A stretch of DNA of 64,000 nucleotides from Cadophora sp. MPI-SDFR-AT-0126 (GCA_020747065.1 JAGMVK010000007.1:1922001-1986000), one strand, 5' to 3'. Numbered from the stretch's first letter, positions 36,878-48,342 are shown. The notes: generated by a model not told the origin, from the letters alone. Program-made: numbers and translations.

Positions 36878-37718
36878 TCATGCAGTTGTTGGCTGAGCCT
36901 CATTGCTATCAAGCTTTGCCGCAGTAGTAGCAACCTCATCAGCAACAGCAGCCTGAGCCTTGTCCTCCGTAGAAGCAGTACCATTGACGCCGTTCGTGGC
37001 AACTTCAGGCTTTGCCTCAGAAGCAACTGGAGCTGGAGATGCAACTGGGGCCGGAGCCGCGTCACCACCTCCAACGAGCTTCTTAACGACCTCAACTGTA
37101 GCCGCGGGGCCACCAGCTTCAGATGCCAAGACCTTTCCGGACTTATCAACCACGAATACGCCTCGAGTAGTTCCAGCTCCAGCCTTCTTCATGCCAATAG
37201 CTCCAATGAGGGTCTGATTAGGATCGCAGAGGAGAGGGTATGGAAGATTTTGCTTTGTCTTGAAAGTAGTGTTTGATTTTGGCGAGTCTTTGGAAAGGCC
37301 GAATATCGAGAAACCGGTAGATGTGAGAGGAGCATATTGGTCGCGAAACATGCACGCTTGAGTAGTGCCTGTGAAATGTTAGTAATAGAGCATGCGACTA
37401 TGCGTGATTTAGGTCTATACAGCCAGGTGTTGATGCCTTTGGGTAGGTGAAGAGCACAACACCACCCTTGCTCTCCTCAACAAGTTGCTTCAGAGTAGTC
37501 TTCACGCCATCATTGGTCTCGATTTCACCACCGAATCCTTCAAGAGTAATGGTTTCACCGACCGAAGCGTTTGTAGCACTGCCAGTCTTGGTCGCCTTTG
37601 GGCTCACTGCGTCCTTGACTTTCGCGATAACCTTTGCGACAGGACCCTTTTTTTTGGCCGGAGGAGCTGCAGCGGGTTCAGAAGCAGGCGCCTTGCGCTT
37701 TCTTAACTCAGGAGGCAT
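36878..37718 (-). CDS. DOT5: Peroxiredoxin, PrxQ/BCP type, nuclear thiol peroxidase Dot5-like
   Basis: Thioredoxin-dependent peroxidase. Exons 37718-37421 and 37368-36878 give 262 residues. The first 50 residues are Lys/Pro/Ala-rich with basic clusters (ELRKRKAP, PAKKKGP), as in nuclear Dot5. The active site is TYPKASTPGCTTQACMFRDQ, with peroxidatic Cys100 and resolving Cys105 in the C-x4-C spacing of PrxQ enzymes. The intron cuts the codon of Cys100 itself (T|GC). The thioredoxin fold continues through LLCDPNQTLIGAIG and RGVFVVDKSGKVL. An Ala/Pro-rich C-terminal tail of about 75 residues is an extra compared with bacterial members. Confidence 0.88.
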
Positions 37719-38548
37719 CTTGCGCGGTGTTAAGGGTGCTTGCGACGAGGGAGTTGAGGTAGAGGAATTGAGTGTTGTGATTGGTGCACTTGAGATGTCG
37801 TCGAGCTCGGAGTGGGGGTAAGTGGGTGGGTATCAAGTCGAGACGCTTCTCGCGATGCAACGAGTGTCGTTCGATGTGCGAAAGGTCATCAATACTTTGG
37901 ATCTGGGAGAAGGGAAAGAAGAGGGAGGTGAGGTTGAGGAGGGACGTTGGATTATAAGCTGAGCAATCTCCTCATACCCAAAGCTACGCAGGACTAGGTC
38001 AGGGGAGATGGTTGGCGCACTGTAGAGCACAGCACAGGGAGGACTGCACTGTATTGTAATGGGTTGGCTTCCGCAGAGTGATCCGCCTGGGCCAGACCAG
38101 TTCTTAACAAGCAACCAGCCCCCTTCAACAAACGGGATGCCTGTCTCCCGGCACGAATGGCAGCTTTGTGCACCCGAAACCCCCCCTGGGTAAGCAATCA
38201 AGAAGCTGGGGAACTAATGGGGCGCGAGGCAATTAATAGATGCGCGACTATGATTGGCTTATGGGAACCCAAAACTCTCTATCAAGAACCGTATGATACG
38301 CTTTCATGGCTGATCGGGTTTCGAGTTGGGCGTCCATGTGCAGGTGTATGAATACAGGCCACAAAACGATCCCGGTGCTTTTGCTCCGCGCCATATTCGC
38401 TCTGATTCAACCAACTTTTCTTCCCAACACGAGGCGCAGATCCTTTCCCCGTTACGCACTCACAACATACTTGATTTGACCGGTCTCAGGGGCTGAAATG
38501 ACATGTCACGTGATAAAACATATTTATTTGGCTTTGTTTGATCTGGAG
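37719..38548. other. Intergenic region upstream of the peroxiredoxin gene
   Basis: Promoter side of the peroxiredoxin gene. Open frames are short and overlap; I see no gene. Confidence 0.4.
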
Positions 38549-39132
38549 TCAGGTGGATGGAGGAATATCTGAAAGCTCGATGACAATAATCACCTCATGG
38601 GCAGAGTTTACTCGGGGAGTGTGGAAAGCATTCAAGAGGCTGGGCCAAAATATGTTCGGAACTTTGACGTCCAACGTCCGTCCGAGCCGCCGATTAAGCG
38701 AGTTCATGGGTGCCCCAAGTTGCCAAGAAACATGTCCGACATAGGGTACATCGACCGACGATGATAGCTTTGGTAATGCCTTAAACTCCGCTTTCCATAT
38801 CCTTAAGACTCTTTCGAAGAACTTTGCGCACCTATCTAGCTCCATGTCATCGCCGTCAGCATAAAGGACCAGCCATCGAATAGGCTCGAGGATTGCAGTA
38901 ATCAGAAGGTCAAAAATTCTCGATTGTTTACTAGAGGAGCGGTGATTACCAATAGGAAATGCGGCTTTTCAACAATTAATCTCGCAGTTTCAGGAAGGGC
39001 AGTGGCATGGTATCCATGATTGACGAGTACGTGATTGATAGGTTGGACTGAGTTGGCGGGTTGGCGTTGCATTAATGCGGTACTTCGTGAGGTAGCTGCA
39101 GCGCAACGACGAGAGCTGGAGGACGAGCACAT
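38549..39132 (-). pseudogene. Unrecognised gene or gene remnant
   Basis: Two minus-strand frames lie in series: 39132-38902 (Ser/Arg-rich start, then ETARLIVEKPHFLL) and, in a different phase, one running through ILEPIRWLVLYADGDDMELD and KFFERVLRIWKAEFKALPKL to a stop at 38549. The second part looks protein-like (amphipathic, few rare residues). No good GT..AG pair joins the two without loss. This could be a decayed gene, a frameshifted gene, or a gene whose intron I cannot place. I recognise no family. Confidence 0.3.
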
Positions 39133-39531
39133 GGTTCGATTGGCAGAGAAATATCACCCAACGCTAGGATTTCAAAGATACTGTGTCTTATGATTGCTAC
39201 AATTAGACTGCTGCTTGTGCAACTGAGAACTTTCTAATGAAGCGATCGAAGAACAAGCTGTGAGACTTTGCGAACATGAACGAAGTTCATTCCAATACAC
39301 TGGTAGATTATGAGAATTCCTGCATTCTTGTTCTGATTTAAAGAAGCTAGAACTCCGATTTAGGTCAGATTATGATCTTCTGCATTGAGAAGGCTTGTGG
39401 GGCTCTCAAATCACCTACAGTGTATATTCCATCTATCCTTCGTAGGGCCTCTTGCAATACAAACTTCAATACTGCTCAAGTGGGTACCAAGAAGCACACA
39501 GCTACAAAACCAGCAGTGTAACCCCTACATC
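39133..39531. other. Intergenic region
   Basis: Nothing recognisable; AT-rich with short frames only. Confidence 0.4.
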
Positions 39532-40207
39532 TCAACTGGACGTCATTCCATCCCCTTTCTTCTTACCATTCAGCTTCGTCTCACACCTCTGTTACACTAG
39601 TCAGCAATCACCCCTCCAAATCACTCCTCCAAAAAGTCCAAACAGACAAAAGAAACCAAGCTGAACCAAACAGAGAAGCAGAGAAGCTCGTATGAAGCCT
39701 CAAACACTTACCTCCAAATACCCCTCTAACGTCTTTCTGAACTCCGGAATAAGTCCTTCTGCTTTCAAAGCCTCCACAGTGGTCCTCCTCGCCTCCTCGA
39801 AGCGCCTATAAAAGTACAATTCCTCAATAGCATGAAGTATCGTTTGCGAGACTGGTTTTGATGGGTTGTTTATCGGCAGGGAAAGCGTTTTGTGGATCTG
39901 CAAAACCAAAAAACTTAAATTTTGTTCTTAAGGTTCAAATAAAAAGAAGGAGAAAAATTCCTACTAAAGTCGTAGAGTTACTGCATCTTTTTGGCAGGGT
40001 ACTTAAAAACCAAAGGAAGTGGGGTCTGAGTTAAATACACACCTCACCCGTCTCAACCTTCGGTCTCCACTCTCTCGCCTGCTTTTGGAAATCTTCTTCA
40101 GACTGAAAATCACGCGGTACTTTACTCTCTTGCTCAGCGGCCGCTTTTTCATCTTCGGAATCGAATTCGATGTTGAAGAGTCCTCCACTCTCATCTTCCC
40201 CATCCAT
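39532..40207 (-). CDS. Conserved small fungal protein, unknown function
   Basis: Exons 40207-40043, 39897-39712 and 39588-39532 give 135 residues. The N-terminus is acidic (MDGEDESGGLFNIEFDSEDE). A helical middle follows (SQTILHAIEELYFYRRFEEA, RRTTVEALKAEG, FRKTLEGYLERCETKL), of TPR-like character. The third exon was placed at the AG giving RCETKL because that continues the helix; a nearby AG at 39600 would give a different, shorter tail. The Met at 40207 is in a different frame from the longer upstream frame at 40424. It shares a 359-base divergent promoter with the YFH7-like kinase. Confidence 0.6.
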
Positions 40208-40566
40208 CTTCCCTCTTCCTCACAGGGTGCTGTTCCTCCTCAAGCAGTCTGTGCTTTGCTTTTCGTTGAATTTGGTCCTTTGGCCTCAATAAACCTGAGG
40301 TTTTCTTACTAGGATCGGGATAAATAGTTAAAGAGGGTGTATCAGTAAGAGGATCGAGGTCATGATTGGGCAATGGATTGGAGGTCGAGGAGAAATTTCT
40401 TATCGATAAGAGTGACCCCGCCATCGAGCATTACCCCACTTGAGCTTCACTTCACTCCCTCGACTTCAATTCTCAAGCTTCAGAGAGCTTCACTCTGCTT
40501 ATTTCATACCCAACTTTAAGTCTCTCTCTCCTCTCAAATCTGTTTCAATCCTATAAGAAATAAAAA
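40208..40566. other. Divergent promoter
   Basis: A 359-base head-to-head region between the 135-residue unknown and the YFH7-like kinase. Rich in CT tracts on the kinase side. Confidence 0.4.
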
Positions 40567-41441
40567 ATGGAAGACCAAGTAAATTATCTCGTCCAAAAAA
40601 CGTGGAGTAAGGACAACCCTGTCTCTTCCCGAACCCCCCCCCTCTCTACAAGTCAACAATACCTAGGTACTGATGCCCAGCAGAGAAATACCAAGCCCTA
40701 CCTCCTAATGAAAGACTCCTAATAGCCATCTCCGGCATCCCAGGGTCCGGTATTCCTCCCTCTTCCTTATCAAACCTTCTCCATCATCCAATTGCCCTAT
40801 CTTTCTAACACTACCTCCCACACCAAGGTAAAACGACTCTCGCAACAACCATAACCACCCGTCTCAACACCCTCTCTTCTTCCTCCTCTCCAATCCCAGT
40901 AGCAACCTACATTCCTATGGATGGCTATCACTACCCACTTTCCTACTTGCACTCCCTCCCCAACCCAGTCCACGCCCTCGCCCGCCGCGGCGCCCCCTTC
41001 ACATTCGACTCCAATGCCTACCTCACCCTAATCCAATCCCTACGTCCCCCTCTAACCTCCACAACACCTATAATCTCTGCTCCCTCTTTCTCGCACACTA
41101 CCAAAGACCCTATACCGAACGCAATCCCCATTCCGGCGACGAGTCGGATACTGGTCTTCGAGGGAAATTATTTGAGTTTGGATAAGGGGACTTGGAAGGA
41201 GGCGGCGGAGTTGATGGACGAGCATTGGTTTGTGGAGGTGGAAGAGGAGGTTGCGGGACGGAGGCTGGTGAAGAGGCATGTTAAGAGTGGAGTTGCGGAG
41301 GACGAGGAGGGGGCCTGGAAAAGGGCGAGGGAGAATGATTTGCCGAATGGGCGGGACATTGTTGAGGGAAGGAGGAAGGGAATTGATGAGATTGTTATTA
41401 GTAGGGAGGACGGGAGCTGGAGGGCTGTTGGAGAGGAGTGA
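40567..41441 (+). CDS. YFH7: P-loop kinase of the YFH7/uridine kinase-like family
   Basis: An ATP-dependent small-molecule kinase related to phosphoribulokinase and uridine kinase; the substrate is not known. Exons 40567-40606, 40684-40749 and 40828-41441 give 239 residues. The Walker A motif is SGIPGSGKTTLA, split by intron 2 within its last Gly. PMDGYHYPLSYLHSLPNP carries the acidic substrate-site residue. Downstream are SRILVFEGNYLSLD, DEHWFVEVEEE and the lid RRLVKRHVKSG. The C-terminal GRDIV matches the family. Intron 1 ends in CAGCAG, so two acceptors three bases apart are possible (exon 2 at 40681 or 40684). I prefer 40684, which gives a W-x-K-Y start like homologues. Confidence 0.82.
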
Positions 41442-41616
41442 GCGTTTATTGTCAGGTAAGGTATATAAAGACGAAGCCCTGGCTTTGGAGGTCAAAAAAC
41501 CCTGCGAAGCATGTGAGGAAATCCTGATATCAGTTTCCAATCCTCTAAGAATAATGAATACCATGTACAGACAATCGATCTCATGACGAGTTCAGTCAGA
41601 GACAAAAACGCTCAAC

Positions 41617-43632
41617 TTAGCATTCTCCGCAAACATCGAGACAATTCGTTCTCTCCGACATCAGATCCAGTGCACGCTCCTTAACAGGGAGGTATTGCCC
41701 ACCCGTCATCAGCTGTTGATCACAGTCGTCTTGTTCTTCAAAGTCTTGCTCCTCGCACGGGACATAGGAAATCTCATCAGGACCACCCTCCGAATCGATG
41801 CTTGGTGGTGTGAGGTCCACGTCAGATCCCGAGTCTTCGCGGAGCTTTCGATACTTAGAAGACGAAAAAATCACTTCGGCATTTGACTCATCACCTTCGT
41901 CACGGTCCGACTCCTGGTCGTTTCCGAGAAACAAGCCTGTAAGTCCCAAGCTACTAATACTTGACTCCCCTCGAGATCTCATTTGAGAATTTTGCTTGGT
42001 ACTGTTTCGAGACAAGATTCTAGAAATTGTCAGTGTCGTACTAGCTTAGTAGCTGATAGATAGATGATGAGATAATGGATCACTTACTCCGCACTTTGAC
42101 TGACTATCTCGTGCCAGATTTCATGATTGTACTTGTCAAGCTTTCGATAATCTTCACCACCAGTGCTGAGACCGCCTGTTGATTTGAACAGTGCATCACC
42201 TCCAAGTCTAAGCAGCGGGCCGGTCAGAAGAACAGGAATACGGTGTACAGCTGCAATTTGGTAGGTGAAGGACTTGTCGAAGAAATTAACTATTTCTTGC
42301 TTCAATTTCTTCTCCAGTTTCTTCGCGGAGCTCGCGATCTTCTGAGCGATATAAGGATGGGCCAGTAGTGTGTAGTAGGCATTCTCTCTCTCCTTGCGAA
42401 GCGTGGGCAGAATGAACCACATCGTAGGTCCGATCTAGAATTGTCAGTCTTTAAAACGCGGCTATGGTTTGGGAAACCCACATCATGTGGAATCTTATTG
42501 ACGCCCTCCGTGATATTCAGCAAGTAGACAAGATTGACATTGTGCTTCATTTCCAAACTGAGATTTATGAATTCAGCATATCCGAATTCATTCTTCAAGC
42601 GACGCACAATCTCGCTAGCGATCTCCTTCGACTGTGGCGTTTGATTGACTGTCTATATAATCGAGTTAGTCATGGATACCGTTTCGTGACATTACTCCGC
42701 GTACCTTTGCTGGCTCGTAGGTTCTAGGTGTAGTAGTTGTTGTAACCTCTTGCTGTGTCGCTTTCAAAAGGTGACCTTCCGCCAATTTACCTATTGCTTT
42801 GGTGGATTGACTGAGCTCAGTCACAAATTTGTCCGCCTGTCCCCAAGTGGCAGTAAGAGTCTTCAGAACCTCACATGTCTTGTCCAAGATGAGGAGGTCC
42901 TCGTGACCGTGCGTTGAACCTTTACGGTTATCCTCGAGCACACTTCCCGCATTCGATGGATTAATCTCGGCTCCGCTCTGTGAAGCTGAATAAGTAGGAC
43001 TAGGTGGAGTGTAAGAGTGAAATGTATCCGATCTGGGCCGTTTCTATAACCATCAAGCGTCAGAAATATGATACGGAGTAGATCATGTAAGGACCTACAG
43101 CTCTTGAAACTTCAGACGTCTCTTCGGTCTTTCTTTTGGAACGAGGAATTGATTGAGTTCGGCTCCGAGTGGTTTCGGTGTCGAAGCAAGTGAAAGGATC
43201 TTGCTGCGAAGGCTACTAAATTAGCATTCGTGTTTGTGTTAAGATCATCTTGCTCTGACTTACGAGTGGTCTATCTACACGATTTAGAGATGGAACCGTT
43301 GAAAAGGACGTCTCTGAACCCGATTTCTCCTTTCCTCTATATTCTCCCAAGAGTGGCTCCATCTCGTTTGTTTCGAGGCTGTAGTATTGGACTGGCGAGT
43401 CGCGTTTGGGTCTGGAGCACCTGAATTATGCTGGTTATCATTCTAGTATTCTTGTTTGTGGTGCTTGATGCCGCAGTAGCGCCAACTTACATCTTGCTTG
43501 TAAGCGATAGCGAGGGATAATATAGACGAAGGCGATGACTCGGTCAGGAGGGATATTTCGTCTGATCTGTTGCACAAAAAGAATGCTTGCTGATGGAGAA
43601 GAAATGTAGTTCTTCGAGAAATGGGAAGACAT
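41617..43632 (-). CDS. Multi-exon protein of unknown function, 5' end uncertain
   Basis: Well-supported exons are 43420-43264, 43203-43099, 43043-42705, 42652-42482, 42434-42088 and 42019-41617, all phase-consistent. The protein has a Ser/Thr-rich, basic N-terminal half (TRSRTQSIPRSKRKTEETSE), a helical middle (TCEVLKTLTATWGQADKFV, KEIASEIVRRLKNEFGYAEF, MWFILPTLRKERENAYYTLL, KKLEKKLKQEIVNFFD), and an acidic tail (DEGDESNAEVIFSSSKYRKL). The first exon is unclear: the frame from Met 43632 does not join in phase to the exon at 43420. Either the ATG is split across the intron (AT|G at the 43431/43420 region), or an acceptor farther in is used. I recognise no domain. It lies just upstream (113 bases) of the FOL3 gene end, on the same strand. 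Confidence 0.55.
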
Positions 43633-43745
43633 GTCGTATAAAGGTGCTAGAATAGGAAAGGACCAACCATAAGGCTACCCTGCTACTACCTAATTGAGCA
43701 AAAGAAACAGGCAAGCCTGGGGCTTCTTCGAAATTTGGAGATTTA

Positions 43746-44987
43746 TTATTTTAGCTGAGTTTCTAATTCCTTCGCATGTCGCAAGAGCCGCAGCAGATCA
43801 GAAACCAAATAAAGACTGCCAGCCACAACGACGGCACCAGGTCCAGCCACTGTAGCAGCCCAACGCAATGCTCCCGACAAGTCGTCGCCAGCATCATACA
43901 TTCGACCGAAGTCCACTCCGTGCTCAATTGCAGCTTCAATGATCTCGTGGGTCGGCATTGCCTGTGCCCAGGGCATTCCGTCAACAGGACCGAATTGGAC
44001 TGCTGCAACACAGTCTTTTTGTTTCAAAAGTGGCTTCAGAATACCTCCCAACTCTTTCCCTCGCGAAGCTGCGACGATCCAAGTTACATTCTGATTATCT
44101 TTCCGCAGTTTACCATCAACGTATGCACCGAGAACCTCGGCCGATTGGACATTGTGTGCACCGTCGAGTAAAGTGGTTCCCGTTCGCCCTGTGAGGCTTC
44201 GAATATCTATTCTTTGAAGACGGCCAGGCCAATTTATGTTTTGAATGGCAGGCAGAAGTCGATGCAGTGGAGACTCTAGCTTGGTGTATGCCAGATGGAA
44301 AGCGGTATATGCGCAAGCTAAGTTCTGCCATTGATGAGGCTCAAAGTCATCTTGAGATAACTCATCAAGGAACGAAGACTCGGTAGAGCTGAGAACCACA
44401 TCGGTTCCAATCTCTTTTGCGTAATTCTGCACGACTCTCTGGACAGAGGGCGGATTCGTGCTGTCCATGACGCACGGGACTCCTGGCCTCATAATGCCTG
44501 CCTTCTCGCGAGCAATCTCTTCAATAGTGTTTCCGAGGAAAGATTGATGATCTAGACCAATCTTCGATATAATCGTCACAGCCTTCTTTTCCATCGCATT
44601 CGTTGCGTCGAGGCGGCCACCGAGTCCAACTTCTATCACACCCATTTCAATCTTTTCCTTCGCAAAGACCTCGAATGCTGTAGCTGTGAGAAGCTCAAAT
44701 TCCGATGCTCCGATTCTCCCTTTTTGATTCCGCTCCAATACCAAGTCTTCCGCTTCTCTGAATACTGATTCCGTGACCGCTTTCTCGTTGATGGTAATAC
44801 AATCCCATCGGTCAATCAGATGAGGTGAGGTGAATCGGCCACAGCGCACTCCGCTAGCATGAATCATTGCTGATAAGTACGCACATATTGAACCTTTGCC
44901 ATTTGTCCCAGCGACATGAATAGCTTTCCATGGTTGGGGGGTTTGCCTGAGCAGAGCACCTATCCGGGCCAAGCCCAGTTCAATCAT
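43746..44987 (-). CDS. FOL3: Dihydrofolate synthase (Fol3-type Mur ligase family)
   Basis: Adds Glu to dihydropteroate to make dihydrofolate in the folate pathway; a close relative of folylpolyglutamate synthase. A single exon, 413 residues from the Met at 44987 (MIELGLARIGALL), where homologues begin; an in-frame Met at 45014 would add nine residues. The ATP-binding loop is HVAGTNGKGSICAYLSAM. Next come GRFTSPHLIDRWD, the conserved ASEFELLTATAFEVFA, VEVGLGGRLDATNAM (family VGLGGRLDATN), GLDHQSFLGNTIEEIAREKA and, in the C-terminal domain, TTLLDGAHNVQSAEVL. All key motifs are intact. Assignment to Fol3 rather than Met7 rests on the short length and start. Confidence 0.9.
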   Translation of the reverse strand: MIELGLARIGALLRQTPQPWKAIHVAGTNGKGSICAYLSAMIHASGVRCGRFTSPHLIDRWDCITINEKAVTESVFREAEDLVLERNQKGRIGASEFELLTATAFEVFAKEKIEMGVIEVGLGGRLDATNAMEKKAVTIISKIGLDHQSFLGNTIEEIAREKAGIMRPGVPCVMDSTNPPSVQRVVQNYAKEIGTDVVLSSTESSFLDELSQDDFEPHQWQNLACAYTAFHLAYTKLESPLHRLLPAIQNINWPGRLQRIDIRSLTGRTGTTLLDGAHNVQSAEVLGAYVDGKLRKDNQNVTWIVAASRGKELGGILKPLLKQKDCVAAVQFGPVDGMPWAQAMPTHEIIEAAIEHGVDFGRMYDAGDDLSGALRWAATVAGPGAVVVAGSLYLVSDLLRLLRHAKELETQLK

Positions 44988-45805
44988 GCTGGTTATGAAA
45001 TGAGGCTGTTGCACAGTCTAGCGAGCGTTGACTCTGCAGACCAAGGACTTTTCAAGGAGGACTTTAGAGCACTCAGAATTCCCAGTCGGTTGTCGTGCCT
45101 CGAAGGAAATGGTTTTCGTAGGAGAGTCTTCCGTCTGCGATGCTGGGACGTCTCAGATATGTTCTCCTGGCTTCTTATATCTCCCTTCCTCATCAACTCT
45201 CAGCACTCTAAGAAGAAAGATCTTCTCTAGCTAGTAACAGAGAATCTTCAACTCGGACATAGTCTTGGCTGCACAAAGATTCGGCTTGGCAATTCATGTA
45301 ACAAAGGCTTCAGGTTAGCTGAGGAATAAGATCCGAGTGGTTGCGAAGACGTCAAGAGTCATGAATTGTAATCATCCCAACCCAGTCGTTGTTTTGGATG
45401 GTGACTTTGACCGCAGAGAACGGTATGTTTGGTGAGTCAGGTCCCGAGTTGATATTCCGGACCCTCTGAGCCTCTCGATTATTTTCGTTGCCCCTGTTGG
45501 CCCCCCACGCCCATGTTCTGCCCCGCACAGATCAGATAGATGGTGGTTGGATGGATGGATGACTTGCAGTGAGCGCAGGTGGAAGCGATCTCCAGCCACG
45601 CTAACAAACTCGCCCTGCCTTTCCTCCTTTGGTTCACGAGCGGCGCTTTCGCCTCGCCTTCTTCAACACTCAGAATACCACTCCCATCACCGCCAGATTC
45701 AAAACCATCGGATTTTCCATCGGAGCCCGCATAATCGCTGTCGCAAACACTCATTTATACCTACGCGCAACTTTTTCCGTCCTCCTACGTCCTCAATCTG
45801 CGAAA
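44988..45805. other. Divergent promoter region
   Basis: About 820 bases between FOL3 and the Ser-rich gene. Short frames only. Nothing distinct was seen apart from a GGATGGATGGATGA patch near 45550. Confidence 0.4.
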
Positions 45806-47269
45806 ATGGGTCTGCCGTATGTTAATCAATCAGCCTCTCTCCCATCCCGCATGCGCTGCTGCTAATCAGATCAAAGTTTATTCATCACACCAGTCGAGCC
45901 TGAGGTCGCGTCCAAGGCAGCGGAGAAGATCGCATCAGGACCACGGTCATCGATTCGAAGACAGCGAACACTGCGAGGACCACATGCGCGTCTGACCTCC
46001 GAGGCGCGTAGGCGCAGAATATTGGGCATGATGCCCGAGGCTGAGCCAGAAGAATTCGATGTTTCCGAAGGCCAGCAAGGAAGTATGGCAGATTTGCCAT
46101 CCTCAGCACCCCTTCAGTCGCGGGCGATGCGCATAATTGAACAAGAGCGAGAGGGGGCGAGAATGCGCGACGCACTCAGCTTCGAAAGACAACATCCACT
46201 GAGTTCCGACATCGATGGTCCATTAATGCCACCCGTTCCTGAGTCGAGAGACTACTCCTTCGCTGAGGAACGCCAGAGGGAAATTCACAGACTGCGACAA
46301 GTCAGGCAAGACTTGCGAAGAATGGCACGCAGGCATCCTGCCCCAACACCGCCATATACCGATAGCGATTTGGCATTTCTAGCCCGAACAGATTCTCCAA
46401 GGCTTTCTTCTTCCATGACGCCAGTCCTATCACCATCGCACCAACCTTCAAGTGGGGATTCGTTGTCTCCTCCGCGCCGTTCTTTCGAGGACGCCGAGTT
46501 CACGTTTACTTCTGTCAGGGGTCCATTCACGGATGTAAGTTTCTCATCTCCAATGTTTGCTCGTGTTCGAAGTATCTTATCGAATCACCACCACCCAAAT
46601 ATGTTCCGGTCATTGTCAATAATCCTTGTTTCTGAATGATACTGACTTATCAATTAGTCGATGGGAAGATCGACAGCATCATTGTCGGAAAGAGTACGAT
46701 CTTTAAATCAAACCGCAAGCAATATCGAGAGATCGCGGCGGTTGATTCGCCAGGCACGTTTGGACGGGCTTGGGGACCGAGACAGAAGCATGAGCCCCGA
46801 AGGAGGCGCTGCTTGGGATACCCTCCTTACAAGCATTACACCCGATCCACAGCCACCAAGTGCAGGATCCTCGTTTGCTTCTACATCTGCCGCTGCAGCG
46901 GCTGCATCGTCCTCGGGATCTGGGCCATCATCCGGTTCAGCATCCGCCTCTGCCAGCACGTCAATGACAAGTCCCGATCGTGTTGGAGACCATGAATGTG
47001 ATGTATCAGATTCAGGTTCTAATACCGAAGACGAGGAGGAAGACATTTATGAACTACAGGAATTTAATGGAAGCAGGAGAGGAGATCGCTTCTGGAGGAC
47101 TTACGCCGATGTCGTCACAGCAAGAGCAGACAGGGCTGCACGACAAGACACTGACCTCGGAGGAATGCATCGAATTATTTCTCGACTGGCTCGAAGAGAT
47201 GAAATTCCGGACAATTGGTGGACCTCAGCAGGATTGAGCCGAAACCTTCGTCGGGAACCTACGAACTGA
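45806..47269 (+). CDS. Ser-rich fungal protein of unknown function
   Basis: Exons 45806-45816, 45877-46534 and 46658-47269 give 426 residues. The first coding exon is only 11 bases (MGLP) and joins to LFITPVEPEVASKAAEKIAS. Then come RSSIRRQRTLRGPHARLTSE, an Arg-rich helical part (REIHRLRQVRQDLRRMAR), Ser/Pro-rich linkers, an Ala/Ser low-complexity run (SFASTSAAAAAASSSGSGPS), and an acidic stretch (SNTEDEEEDIYELQEFNG). The C-terminus is HRIISRLARRDEIPDNWW followed by TSAGLSRNLR. The acceptor was placed at 45876 because the nearer AG breaks the frame. No domain is recognised. The conserved C-terminal WW segment suggests a short interaction motif, which is only an inference. Confidence 0.7.
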
Positions 47270-48342
47270 AAAGCAGAGACCAAAATTGGCGATCTCATTT
47301 TACGAACGTTCTTGCGAATATGCCACATCTAAAGGTGTGTGATACCACTTATTGTACCATAGCTTGTTTCAACTATTTTCAAAAGCTCTCAGAGCCATTT
47401 TTTGGGGGGGGGGGGGGGGGGGGGATCTGGGACCTTACTGGCGTTCATGGTTGGGTTTTACAGCCGGACTCTAAGGCTGGAGTTTGAAGGTGGGAGGGTG
47501 GTTCTGGTAATGCGTGGCCGCGGGTTATGTCCGTTTGATGAAGCTTTCAGATGATGACATTGTCTTTGACAAGGAAATGGAACTTGCCTTTATTATGGCA
47601 CTTGATCTTGATCAGAATGATTTGCTGTGATCCGATCTCGAACCTGCATATCAGGGGGCGAATAGAGCTGACAAGGACCCGCATTATATGTATGGTTGAC
47701 GTACAGGATAACCGCTCCAGATGATCAGACTCCTTGTGAGAACAATAGCTTTGTTGATTGGTTACAAACAAGGCAGAGCGCATGGCCCGATGCAGACGGC
47801 AGAATGAAAAGAAAAAGAAAAGAAACACGTATTTGAGGCGGCTTGAGCAAGCCCAATGAACTTGCTCGTAGAGAGTCGCGATCCAGATCCTAGACTTTCA
47901 GCCTTACGCGAATCCCGGCACGGCTTGTTTGTCATTTTGGACATTGCCAATTTCTCCCTGCGCTCCACGAACGAACTTGTGAACACTGCATTTATACTGC
48001 ACTAGACCTCCCTTCGTAGAACATTGACACGGCAGCACTGCGGCAGAGAATGTGGCATCCGCGCCGCCAATATAGCTCTCACCATTTGCCCATCGCCAGC
48101 TCCCATTCCCGACTGCTTGTGAATTCGGCCCTCCGCCCTCGCCAGCTTCCGCAGACCTGACCAGGATCTGCCATATACACAAGACAACCTAGACCATAAT
48201 TCTCCTTTGACCCCGCGATTCGAAACGAGGACCTGGTCCATAACGTGAGTATCGATGGTTGGGATGAGATCCTCCATCTGCCTCAGCATTCGACCTCCTC
48301 TCTCCCTCCTTTGAAAACCAATTCTTGGCCTCGACATCGGCC
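47270..48342. other. Intergenic region with 21-G homopolymer
   Basis: The 3' side of the Ser-rich gene and the 5' side of the SIN kinase gene. It holds the G run at 47404-47424, listed separately. No gene is supported in the rest; CT-rich sequence from about 48240 is the likely kinase leader. Confidence 0.45.
47404..47424. repeat. Run of 21 consecutive G
   Basis: An unbroken G tract on the plus strand, flanked by T-rich sequence, about 135 bases downstream of the stop codon at 47269. Its true length is hard to sequence, so the count may be wrong. Confidence 0.9.

Noticed and set aside
40191..40424. Longer upstream frame over the 135-residue gene
   Set aside because: It is out of frame with the protein-like exons; the ATG at 40207 gives a clean product.
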